DNA of 64,000 nt. Source: JAVKFY01 sp040223615 (GTDB taxonomy: Bacteria > Pseudomonadota > Alphaproteobacteria > GCA-2731375). The notes beneath the pieces are model-generated. The model worked only from the letters and a program-made list of their open reading frames with translations. It searched no databases and had not been told where the DNA came from. The stretch covers positions 1 through 64,000 of the forward strand of contig JAVKFY010000066.1 of the NCBI GenBank assembly GCA_040223615.1, written 5' to 3'. Positions 42,057 through 49,899 of the stretch are shown piece by piece. The translations under genes were made by a program, and so were the position numbers. The number at the start of each line of letters is the position of its first letter. Position 1 is the stretch's first letter.

Positions 42057-44284
42057 CAGCCGGCCCCGCCTTCCTGGCCCTCGGCGGCGCGCAACCGGCC
42101 CTGGGCCAGGCTTTGCAGCACTTTGTCCTTCGGGCCGTCGGCGACCACCCGGCCGGCGTCGAGCACGATCAGCCGGTCGACCAGCGCCAGCATCGACGAG
42201 CGGTGCGTCACCACGATCACGGTGCGCCCGGCCCGTGCCTCGGCCATGCGGCGCAGGAAGCGCTGCTCGGTGGCGTTGTCCATGGCGCTGGTCGGTTCGT
42301 CCAGCATGATCAGCGGCGGGTCGAGCAAGAGCGCGCGGGCCACCGCGATGGCCTGGCGCTGGCCGCCGGACAGGCTCTCGCCGCGCTCGCCGACGATCAG
42401 GTCCAGGCCGCGCGGGTGCTGGCTGGTGAACTCGTCGACGCCAGCCAGCCGCGCGGCCCGCAGGATCGCCTCGTCCTCGGCGTGCGGCGCACCGTAGGCG
42501 ATGTTCTCGCGCACGGTACCGTAAAACAGGTACACGTCCTGCGGCACGAATCCGGCGGCGCGGCGCAGGTCGGCCGGATCGATCTGGCGCATGTCGGTGC
42601 CGTCGACCAGCACCGAGCCCTCGCTCGGCTCGTACAGGCCCAGGATCAGCCGCACCACGGTGCTCTTGCCGGAGCCGATGCGGCCGATGATGCCGACGCG
42701 TTCGCCGGCGCCGATGCGGAACGAGACGTTGTTGAGCGCCGCGATCTCCTGTTCCGGGTAGTGGAAAGTGACGTCGCGGAACTCGACCTCGCCCTCGATC
42801 GTCGGCCGGTTCAGGAATCGCTGTCCGTCCGACCGGTCCAGCGGCAGGCCCATGATCCGGTTCAACGCGCCGAGCGAGGCCATCGACTGGTTGTACCGGG
42901 TCAGCAGTCCGGCGATCTGGCCCAGCGGTGCCATCGCCCGCGAGCTCAGCATGGTGCAGGCGACCAGCGCGCCGATGGTCAGGTCGCCGGCGTTGATCAG
43001 CAGCACGCCGACCACGATCACCGCCACCGTCACCAGGCTCTGCACCGAGGCCGAGAAGTTGACCGCCAGCGCCGACAGCAGCCGGGCCTTCAGGCCGGAC
43101 TGCGCGGTCAGGCCGACCATCTCTTCATAGGCGCGCTGCGCCCGGCCTTCCGCGGCCAGCCCCTTGATGGTCTCCAGCCCGCCCAGCGCCTCGACCAGGA
43201 TGGCGTGCTTCTGCGCCGACTCCCGGAAGGTCCGGCGCACCACCCGGTCGAGCGGGATCTGCAGCAGCAACCCGACCAGCAGCACCGCCGGCACCGCCGC
43301 CACCAGCACCCAGGCAACCGGCCCGCCGATGAACGCCACCACGGCGATGAACAGCGCCACGAACGGCACGTCGACCACGGCGACGATGGTCGCGGAGGTG
43401 AAGAAGTCGCGCAGCGCCTCGAATTCCTTGACGTTGTTGGCGAAGGCGCCGGCCGAGGCCGGCCGGTGGGCCATCTTGATGCCGAGCACGTGGGCGAAGA
43501 TGCGACTGGCCAGCAGCACGTCGGCGCCGCGCCCGGCGACATCGACGAAATAACCCCGCAAGGTCCGCATCAGGAAGTCGAACAGGTAGACCACGACGAT
43601 ACCGCTGGCGAGCACGCCTAGGGTCTCCGTCGCCTGGTTCGGCACCACCCGGTCGTAGACGTTCATGATGAACAGCGGCAGCGCCACCGCGAACAGGTTG
43701 ACCATCGTGGCGGCGACCACGACCTGGGCGTAGACCCACCAGAACCGCGCCAGCGTGCCCCAGAACCAGCTCTTGCCGGCGGGGGCCTCGAAGCCGGCGC
43801 TGCGCCGGTCATAGCGGAATTGCGGCTGCACGAAGATCGCGTAGCCGGCATATTGCCGCTCCAGCTCGGCCAGCGGAATCGTGCGCGCGCCCTCGCCGCT
43901 GTCGGGGAAGATCACCTCCACCGAGTCGCGACCCTGGCGCGCCACCAGCACGCAGGCCTGGCGGTCGGCCAGCAGCAGCACCGCCGGCAGCACCAGGTCG
44001 GAAATCCCCGCCAGCCGCCTGCGCATCACCCGGGCAGACAGGTCGGCACGCTCCGCGGCGCGCACCGCCAGCCCGGGCGTCAGCCGGCCCTCGACCAACG
44101 GCAGCCCGGCAGTCAGCGCCTGGGCCGAGAAAGGACGTTCGTAGATCTTGGTGATCGCGACCAGGCAGGCGGCCAGCGGATCGTCGGTCTCGCGTGCTGC
44201 CGCGTCGAGCGACCAGCCGCCATCGGCAGGCTCGGCCGGTGCCGCGCCGTCCGCCGGTTGGTCGTTCGCCGCCTGTTTCGCCAT
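42056..44284 (-). CDS. Type I secretion ABC exporter, LapB-like, with inactive C39-like domain
   Basis: A 742-residue exporter with a C39-peptidase-like domain (about 30-150), a six-helix membrane domain (about 175-470) and an ATPase domain (about 490-742). The ATPase has Walker A GRIGSGKST (Lys540), LSGGQRQ, LIMLDEPTS and VVTHR. In the peptidase-like domain the catalytic Cys position reads Pro (DDPLAACL), so it should bind but not cut its substrate. This and LEGRLTPGLAVRAAERADLS and FRYDRRSAGFE match LapB-type exporters of RTX adhesins. I prefer the ATG at 44284; a GTG six codons upstream is possible. Confidence 0.92.
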   Translation of the reverse strand: MAKQAANDQPADGAAPAEPADGGWSLDAAARETDDPLAACLVAITKIYERPFSAQALTAGLPLVEGRLTPGLAVRAAERADLSARVMRRRLAGISDLVLPAVLLLADRQACVLVARQGRDSVEVIFPDSGEGARTIPLAELERQYAGYAIFVQPQFRYDRRSAGFEAPAGKSWFWGTLARFWWVYAQVVVAATMVNLFAVALPLFIMNVYDRVVPNQATETLGVLASGIVVVYLFDFLMRTLRGYFVDVAGRGADVLLASRIFAHVLGIKMAHRPASAGAFANNVKEFEALRDFFTSATIVAVVDVPFVALFIAVVAFIGGPVAWVLVAAVPAVLLVGLLLQIPLDRVVRRTFRESAQKHAILVEALGGLETIKGLAAEGRAQRAYEEMVGLTAQSGLKARLLSALAVNFSASVQSLVTVAVIVVGVLLINAGDLTIGALVACTMLSSRAMAPLGQIAGLLTRYNQSMASLGALNRIMGLPLDRSDGQRFLNRPTIEGEVEFRDVTFHYPEQEIAALNNVSFRIGAGERVGIIGRIGSGKSTVVRLILGLYEPSEGSVLVDGTDMRQIDPADLRRAAGFVPQDVYLFYGTVRENIAYGAPHAEDEAILRAARLAGVDEFTSQHPRGLDLIVGERGESLSGGQRQAIAVARALLLDPPLIMLDEPTSAMDNATEQRFLRRMAEARAGRTVIVVTHRSSMLALVDRLIVLDAGRVVADGPKDKVLQSLAQGRLRAAEGQEGGAG

Positions 44285-44379
44285 ATTGTCGGACCGATTC
44301 ACCGTAGGTCGACGATTCTAGATGAGCCAGCACGCCGACGACACCGAAAACCGCAAGGAATCCATGCTCATAGCCGATG

Positions 44380-44406
44380 TTGAACGAGACAGGTCGGTGC
44401 TATACA
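44380..44406 (+). promoter_or_regulatory. Possible promoter for the TolC-like gene
   Basis: TTGAAC (44380-44385) and TATACA (44401-44406) lie in the 198-base region between the divergent exporter and channel genes. The -10 is good, but the 15-base spacing is short. Confidence 0.35.
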
Positions 44407-44482
44407 CCTTGCCTTCGGGGACGCCCGCCATAAGGCAGCGCGCACGATCGGATCGGCGTTTGACAACGAATTGGACAGAAGT

Positions 44483-45892
44483 GTGACCGGCCCTCGCGGC
44501 TGGCTCGCTTTGGCTATGCTGTTCGGCGTCCTGACCTGGCAACCTGCCTGGGCCCAAAGCCTGCAGGAGGTGGTGGGCCGCGTGGTGGTCGAGCATCCCG
44601 AGATCCAGGCGGCGGCGGCCAATCGGCGCGCCATCGACGCCGAATACGACCAGGCCTTCGCCGGCTTCAAGCCGACCATCGACCTGGAGGCGGCCACCGG
44701 CTACCAGCGCGACGACACCCTGGCGACACGCCAGCGCGCCGGCCGCGGCACCGGCAGCGGCACGGTCGACGCCTGGCGTAACGAGGCCCGGGCGACCTTG
44801 CGTCAGATGCTGTTCGACGGCCGCGACGTGCTGGCGCAGGTCGACCGGGCCCGCGGCCGCCAGCGTTCCGCCGCCTGGCGCATCGTCGACACCGCCCAGT
44901 TCCAGGGCCTGCGCGCCGTCGAGGTCTACCTGGAGGTGCTGCGCCGGCGCGAACTGGTGCGCCTGGCGGAGGAGAACTTCCAGATCCACATCGATATCCT
45001 GGGGAAGTCGCGCGAGCGGGCGGAAAGCGGCGTCGGCCGGGCCGCCGACCTGGACCAGGCCGAGGCCCGCCATGCCCGCGCCGCGGCCTCGCTGATCCAG
45101 TCGCGCGGCGACCTGCTGGAGGCGCAGGACAACTACACCCGCATCGTCGGCGAGGCGCCCGGCGAACTGTCCGACCCGACGGTGCCGCGCGACCGGGTCG
45201 CGCAGGACATGCAGACCGCGCTGGCTCGTGGCCAGGCCGACCATCCGGCGATCCGCATCGCCATGGCCGACATCAAGGTGTCCGAGGCCGACTCGCTGCG
45301 CGCCGAGGCGCCGTTCTACCCGCGCGTGGAACTGGAAGTGAGCGGCGCGCGCGAAAAGAACGCGGAGGCCACGAGCGACAACGCGACCACGCTCTCCGCC
45401 CTGCTGCGGTTCCGCTACAACCTGTATCGCGGCGGTGCCGACGAGGCGCGCCAGCGCGAGACGCTTGAGCGCGAGTACGAGAGCCGCAGCGTGCTCGACA
45501 ACATCCGCCGCATCGTCGACGAGGACGTCCGCACCTCCTGGCACGCGCTGATGACCGCAGAAGAGCGCCAGCCGGCGCTGGAACAGCACGTGATCTCGGC
45601 CGACCGGGTGCGCTTCGCCTATCGCGAGCAGTTCGACATCGGCGACCGCAGCCTGCTCGACCTGCTGGACTCGGAGAACGAGCTGTTCGCGGCGCAATCC
45701 AACGCCGTCACCGGCAAGTACCTGGCGATGCTGGCCGCCTACCGGGTGCTGACCGCTAGCGGCGAACTGCTGCAGGCGATGGCGATTTCGGTTCCCGACG
45801 ACGCCGCGCGCCGCGCCGGGCCGGACGCGTGCGGACCGGAGGCACGGGTCGGCTATTCGCCGAACTGCTGGGTCGACCGCGCCCTAGAATAA
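44483..45892 (+). CDS. TolC-family outer-membrane channel of type I secretion
   Basis: A 469-residue outer-membrane efflux protein. The signal peptide (about 1-24, ending QPAWA) precedes QSLQEVVGRVVVEHPEIQAA, the typical TolC start. The two repeated helical hairpin halves have long coiled segments and the family motifs FRYNLYRGGADEARQRE and FDIGDRSLLDLLDSENELF. It forms the exit duct for the divergent exporter/adaptor pair. I chose the GTG at 44483, though a TTG four codons earlier is in frame. Its stop overlaps the convergent RHH gene by nine bases. Confidence 0.9.
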   Translation: MTGPRGWLALAMLFGVLTWQPAWAQSLQEVVGRVVVEHPEIQAAAANRRAIDAEYDQAFAGFKPTIDLEAATGYQRDDTLATRQRAGRGTGSGTVDAWRNEARATLRQMLFDGRDVLAQVDRARGRQRSAAWRIVDTAQFQGLRAVEVYLEVLRRRELVRLAEENFQIHIDILGKSRERAESGVGRAADLDQAEARHARAAASLIQSRGDLLEAQDNYTRIVGEAPGELSDPTVPRDRVAQDMQTALARGQADHPAIRIAMADIKVSEADSLRAEAPFYPRVELEVSGAREKNAEATSDNATTLSALLRFRYNLYRGGADEARQRETLEREYESRSVLDNIRRIVDEDVRTSWHALMTAEERQPALEQHVISADRVRFAYREQFDIGDRSLLDLLDSENELFAAQSNAVTGKYLAMLAAYRVLTASGELLQAMAISVPDDAARRAGPDACGPEARVGYSPNCWVDRALE

Positions 45893-46456
45893 GACGAAGG
45901 CACCACCGGCCGACGTGCGACGCAGGCTCAGGCGGGCGATGCGGACCCGCCCGGCGACCACCAGATTGACGATGCCGTCGACCGGCCGTCCGCGAGGTTC
46001 GCGCTGACAGCGCCCCCAAAGCTCGTCCAGGGCGTCACGCGCGCTACGCGCCACCAGCACCTCGAAGCGCCGGCCATCGACCGCTTCCGCCGGTACGCCA
46101 ATCCAATCCAGGAAGGCGATGCTGCGCGCCGCGATGGTGCGCCGCGCGTCGAGCAGCAGCGCCGGCATCGGCAGCATCGCCAGCAGCGCGACAGCGTCCT
46201 CACGCGCACCGGCGGCCGCCAATTCGGTGAGCGCCGCCTCGCGCCGTGCCAGCGTCGCCGTCACCGACCTGAAACAGTGCAGACGCAGTGTCGAGGTGAA
46301 GTTCTCGCTCGCCGGCACCTGCCGCCGCAACCGTGTCAGCAGCACCGACAGCGTCTCGCCCTCGGTGGCGGCCTGGTGTTTCAACAGGCGCCAGAAATCG
46401 TCTTCGATCTGGATCGACGTGACCCGGCCGTCGATCCGCACAGATCGCCGTTTCAC
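45884..46456 (-). CDS. Ribbon-helix-helix protein with PAS-like C-terminal domain
   Basis: A 190-residue protein. Residues 1-60 match the RHH_4 family (VKRRSVRIDGRVTSIQIED, then FWRLLKHQAATEGETLSVLL, then FTSTLRLHCFR), a predicted DNA-binding or protein-protein module. Residues about 75-190 form a PAS-like domain (LPMPALLLDARRTIAARS, WIGVPAEAVDGRRFEVLV, then a final strand pair). The combination would make a one-component sensor-regulator. The start is probably the GTG at 46456, as family members begin at the basic VKRRS segment; a TTG lies three codons upstream. It is adjacent to the TolC-like gene, convergent. Confidence 0.65.
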   Translation of the reverse strand: MKRRSVRIDGRVTSIQIEDDFWRLLKHQAATEGETLSVLLTRLRRQVPASENFTSTLRLHCFRSVTATLARREAALTELAAAGAREDAVALLAMLPMPALLLDARRTIAARSIAFLDWIGVPAEAVDGRRFEVLVARSARDALDELWGRCQREPRGRPVDGIVNLVVAGRVRIARLSLRRTSAGGAFVLF

Positions 46457-46554
46457 CGGCCCCAACCCATCGTCGATACCGGGTTTACCATACAGAATCT
46501 TTACCTTTTTCCACGACTCTGAGGTTCGCGTGTAAGCAGTATCGCTCAGGGGTC

Positions 46555-47688
46555 ATGAACGCGCCGCATCATCATCTGGAAAAGTTGGTCAATCTCGCCA
46601 GCGAGCCCTCGACGGACAAGCGTCGTGAGCTGCTGGAGGAGGTGACCGACATGTTCCTCGAACAGCCGGCGGCGCATTCCGACCGGGAGACCGAGCTGTT
46701 TGGCGAGGTCATGGGCAAGGTCGCCTATCAGGTCGAGATGCAGGTACGCCAGAAGCTGGCGCAGCGGCTGGCGCAGGTCGACGAGTCGCCGCGCGACCTG
46801 ATCGTCGCGCTGGCCAATGACGAGATCGACGTCGCCGGACCGATCCTGCGCCACTCCGGCGTGCTGCACGACGAAGACCTGATCGCCGTCGCCAAGAACA
46901 AGGGCCAGGGCCACCTGCTCGCCGTGTCGCAGCGCGAGGTCGTTTCCGAGGCGGTCTCCGAGGTACTGGTCAACCGTGGCGACGACGAGGTGCTGGTCAC
47001 GCTGGCGAAGAATGCCGGCGCCGAGTTCTCGCGCGAGACCATGTCCGCACTGGTGGAGAAGTCGGAGCATATCGAGGACCTGCATCGGCCGTTGGTGGAG
47101 CGCCACGACCTGCCGCCGGATCTGATGCACAACATGTTCTGGTGGGTGTCCTCGGCGCTGCGCGAATACATCGCCACCCGCGACGACGTCGACGAGTCGA
47201 TTCTGGAGGACGTGCTCGACGAGACCCGCGCCGATCTGGAATCGCAGATCAAGGCGAACGAGGAAGACCTGCTGCGCGCCGCCCGCCGGGTCCGCAAGAT
47301 GCATCGCGCCGGCCAGCTCAACGAGATCGCCCTGGTGCAGTTCCTGCGCCAGAAGGAAATCCCCAACTTCATCGTCGCCTTCGCCCTGCTGTGCGACGTC
47401 GACATGCAGACCGGTCGGCGCATCCTGTTCGACCCGGGCCACGAGGGCCTGGCGATCGCCTGCAAGGCGACCGGCTTCGATCGCACCACCTTCTCCGCCA
47501 TTGTCCTGCTCGGCGACGAGAATGGCGAGAAGCGCACCCATTCCGCCAAGGCGGTGAACAACCTGATGAAGCTGTTCGACCGCATGCCGGCCGACGCGGC
47601 CAAGCGCACCATGCGCTTCTGGCGTATCCGCAAGCAGATGACCGCCAACGAAGCGGCCAACCAGGAGACCCAAGCCGCGGCCGGCTGA
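46555..47688 (+). CDS. DUF2336 domain protein
   Basis: A 377-residue all-helical, acidic, soluble protein with HEAT-like repeats. DUF2336 features include RRELLEEVTDMFLEQP, ALANDEIDVAGPILRHSGVLHDEDLIAVA and QGHLLAVSQREVVSEAVSEVLVNRGDDEVLVTLAKN. The family is restricted mainly to alphaproteobacteria and has no firmly established biochemical role. An AGGGG site precedes the ATG. It is divergent from the RHH regulator across 98 bases and stands 38 bases before an amidase gene. Confidence 0.85.
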   Translation: MNAPHHHLEKLVNLASEPSTDKRRELLEEVTDMFLEQPAAHSDRETELFGEVMGKVAYQVEMQVRQKLAQRLAQVDESPRDLIVALANDEIDVAGPILRHSGVLHDEDLIAVAKNKGQGHLLAVSQREVVSEAVSEVLVNRGDDEVLVTLAKNAGAEFSRETMSALVEKSEHIEDLHRPLVERHDLPPDLMHNMFWWVSSALREYIATRDDVDESILEDVLDETRADLESQIKANEEDLLRAARRVRKMHRAGQLNEIALVQFLRQKEIPNFIVAFALLCDVDMQTGRRILFDPGHEGLAIACKATGFDRTTFSAIVLLGDENGEKRTHSAKAVNNLMKLFDRMPADAAKRTMRFWRIRKQMTANEAANQETQAAAG

Positions 47689-47726
47689 GCTTGCTATCAT
47701 CGCCCCTCCTGTACAGCGAGGGGACG

Positions 47727-49001
47727 ATGCCGGAACTCCACGAACTGAACGTCCGCGAGGCCGCCGCCGGCATCGCCGGGGGCACTTTCACCAGCCAGGC
47801 GCTGACCGAGGCCTGCCTGGCCCGGATCGCCGCGCGCGAACCCGACGTGCAGGCCTTCATCCACCTCGATCCCGACGCGGCGCTGGCGCAAGCCAAGGCA
47901 CGCGATGCCGAACCCCCGCGCGGTCCGCTGCACGGCGTGCCGGTGGGCCTGAAGGACATCATCGACACCGCCGACATGCCGACCGGCTACGGCTCGCCGA
48001 TCTATGACGGGCACCAGCCGAAGAGCGACGCGGCGGTGACAGCGTTCTTGCGCGCGGCCGGCGCGGTGATCGTCGGCAAGACCGTGACCACCGAATTCGC
48101 CGGCCCGCACCCCGGCAAGACCCGCAACCCGCACAACCCGGCGCATACGCCCGGCGGCTCGTCGAGCGGCTCGGCCGCGGCGGTCGGCGCTGGCATGGTA
48201 CCGCTGGCTTTCGGCAGCCAGACCGCAGGCTCGGTGATCCGGCCGGCCTCGTTCTGCGGCGCGGTCGGCTACAAGTCGACCTTCGGCCAGCTTCCCACCG
48301 TCGGCATGAAGGTGCTGGCCTCGACGATGGATACGCTGGGCACCTTCACCCGCGCGGTCGCCGACATCGCCACGGTGCGCGCCGCCCTGATCGGTGCACC
48401 GGCTGACGTCGCCGAGCTGAGCGGGCCGCCGCGCATCGCGTTGTGCCATACGCCGATGTGGGACCAGGCCGATGGCGACAGCCAGACCGCCTTGGAGTCC
48501 GCCGGCAAGGCGCTGGCCGATGCCGGCGCGGAAGTCACCGTCTTCGAACTGCCCGCCAGCTTCGACGGTCTGGTCGAAGCGCACCTGGTGGCGATGCGCT
48601 TCGAGGTCCGCAACGCCTTCGGCTGGGAGCTCGACAACCACCGCGACAAGCTGAGCGACGATTTCATGGCGATGATCGACGGCGCCGGCACCGCGGCAGC
48701 CTACACCGACTTGCTGAAGGCCAGCGAACACCGCGCCGAGGCGGCGCAGATGCTGCCGGTCATCTTCAACCGGTTCGACGCGATGCTGGTGCCCAGCGCG
48801 CCGGGCGAGGCGCCGAAGAAACTGGACTTTACCGGCGACGCGATCATGAACCGCATCTGGTCCTATCTCGGCGTGCCCTGTGTCAGCTTGCCGTTCGCCA
48901 CCGGCGGCAACGGCCTGCCGGTCGGGGTGCAGCTGGTCGGCGCGCAGGGCGACGACGAGAAGGTCTTGAGCGTCGCGGCCTGGGCGGAGGCGCGACTCTA
49001 G
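47727..49001 (+). CDS. Amidase signature family enzyme
   Basis: A 424-residue amidase. Catalytic Lys76 (VGLKDII), the cis-Ser loop GGSSSGSA (143-150) and the nucleophile Ser169 (GSQTAGSVIRPA) are present. This subfamily has Ala in TAGS where most have TGGS. I chose the ATG at 47727, just after a GAGGGG site, because the coding-like frame upstream is the DUF2336 gene read out of frame. It is only distantly similar to the amidase at 21530-22960. Substrate unknown. Confidence 0.86.
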   Translation: MPELHELNVREAAAGIAGGTFTSQALTEACLARIAAREPDVQAFIHLDPDAALAQAKARDAEPPRGPLHGVPVGLKDIIDTADMPTGYGSPIYDGHQPKSDAAVTAFLRAAGAVIVGKTVTTEFAGPHPGKTRNPHNPAHTPGGSSSGSAAAVGAGMVPLAFGSQTAGSVIRPASFCGAVGYKSTFGQLPTVGMKVLASTMDTLGTFTRAVADIATVRAALIGAPADVAELSGPPRIALCHTPMWDQADGDSQTALESAGKALADAGAEVTVFELPASFDGLVEAHLVAMRFEVRNAFGWELDNHRDKLSDDFMAMIDGAGTAAAYTDLLKASEHRAEAAQMLPVIFNRFDAMLVPSAPGEAPKKLDFTGDAIMNRIWSYLGVPCVSLPFATGGNGLPVGVQLVGAQGDDEKVLSVAAWAEARL

Positions 49002-49051
49002 GTGCGGCGCCAGGTCGCGGCCCCGTCATACCCCCGCGGCGTTAGGCTGAT

Positions 49052-49078
49052 CCTCGCGATACGTCGATGCGAGGGAGG
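49052..49078 (+). promoter_or_regulatory. Hairpin overlapping the ribosome site of the DUF2189 gene
   Basis: CCTCGC (49052-49057) can pair with GCGAGG (49069-49074), across 11 bases. The 3' arm is the first part of the purine-rich GAGGGAGGA ribosome site of the gene starting at 49084, so folding would partly hide it. It may be fortuitous. Confidence 0.3.
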
Positions 49079-49083
49079 ATCGC

Positions 49084-49890
49084 ATGACGGAGACCGTGAA
49101 CGCCGCTCGGCCGGGTCGGCCAGCCAACGGCCCGGCGCTACGGCGGGTTGGCGCGAATGATATCGTTACCTGCTTGGTCGCCGGCTTGCGCGACTTCCGC
49201 GCCGCGCCGCTCTACGGTATCGGCATCGGCTCGATCTACACCATCGGCGGCTGGCTGCTTATCCTGCTGCTGGTGCGGTTCGACCTGCCCTTCCTGGTCT
49301 ACCCATTGGCGGCGGGGTTCGCGCTGATCGCGCCGTTCGTCGCCACCGGCTTCTATGCCGTCAGCCGTGCGCTCGAACGCGGCGAGAGGCTGTCGTGGAC
49401 GGCAGTGCTGGGCGCCGTGCGCGGTGCGCTGGGCCGCGACCTCGGCTGGATGGCGCTGGTCACCGGCTTTTCGTTGTTCATCTGGATGGATATCGCCGCG
49501 TTGCTGTCCTTCGGCTTCCTCGGTCTGAAGTCGTACAGCGCCACCGAACTGCTGCGCGAGATATTCACCACGCCGATGGGCCTGCTGTTCCTGCTGATCG
49601 GCAACGCGGTTGGCGCCGCGCTGGCGCTGGCCGTGTTCGCCTTCTCGGTGGTTTCGTTCCCGCTGCTGTTCGACCGCGACATCGATTTCATCACCGCGAT
49701 GATTGCCAGCGTAAAGCTGGTTCTGGGCAGTCCGAAGGCGATGGTGTTGTGGTGCGCCATCATCGCCGCGCTCATCGCGCTGTCGCTGATATCTGGCCTG
49801 GTGGCGCTGCCGGTGGTGCTACCGATCCTCGGCCACGCCTCCTGGCACCTCTACCGCCACGCAGTGGTGCAGCCGGCGAGCAATGCCTAG
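49084..49890 (+). CDS. DUF2189 integral membrane protein
   Basis: A 268-residue protein with about six hydrophobic segments. The N-terminal RRVGANDIVTCLVAGLRDF and YGIGIGSIYTIGGWLL segments are typical of DUF2189, often annotated as cytochrome-c-oxidase-subunit-I-like although no heme or copper ligands are conserved here. Function unknown. A strong ribosome site precedes the ATG. The convergent histidine kinase gene ends nine bases beyond its stop. Confidence 0.82.
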   Translation: MTETVNAARPGRPANGPALRRVGANDIVTCLVAGLRDFRAAPLYGIGIGSIYTIGGWLLILLLVRFDLPFLVYPLAAGFALIAPFVATGFYAVSRALERGERLSWTAVLGAVRGALGRDLGWMALVTGFSLFIWMDIAALLSFGFLGLKSYSATELLREIFTTPMGLLFLLIGNAVGAALALAVFAFSVVSFPLLFDRDIDFITAMIASVKLVLGSPKAMVLWCAIIAALIALSLISGLVALPVVLPILGHASWHLYRHAVVQPASNA

Positions 49891-49899
49891 GTGGGCCGC

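Noticed and set aside
42056..44284. Peptide-processing bacteriocin exporter with active C39 protease
   Set aside because: The catalytic Cys position is Pro and the rest of the domain fits the non-cleaving LapB type.
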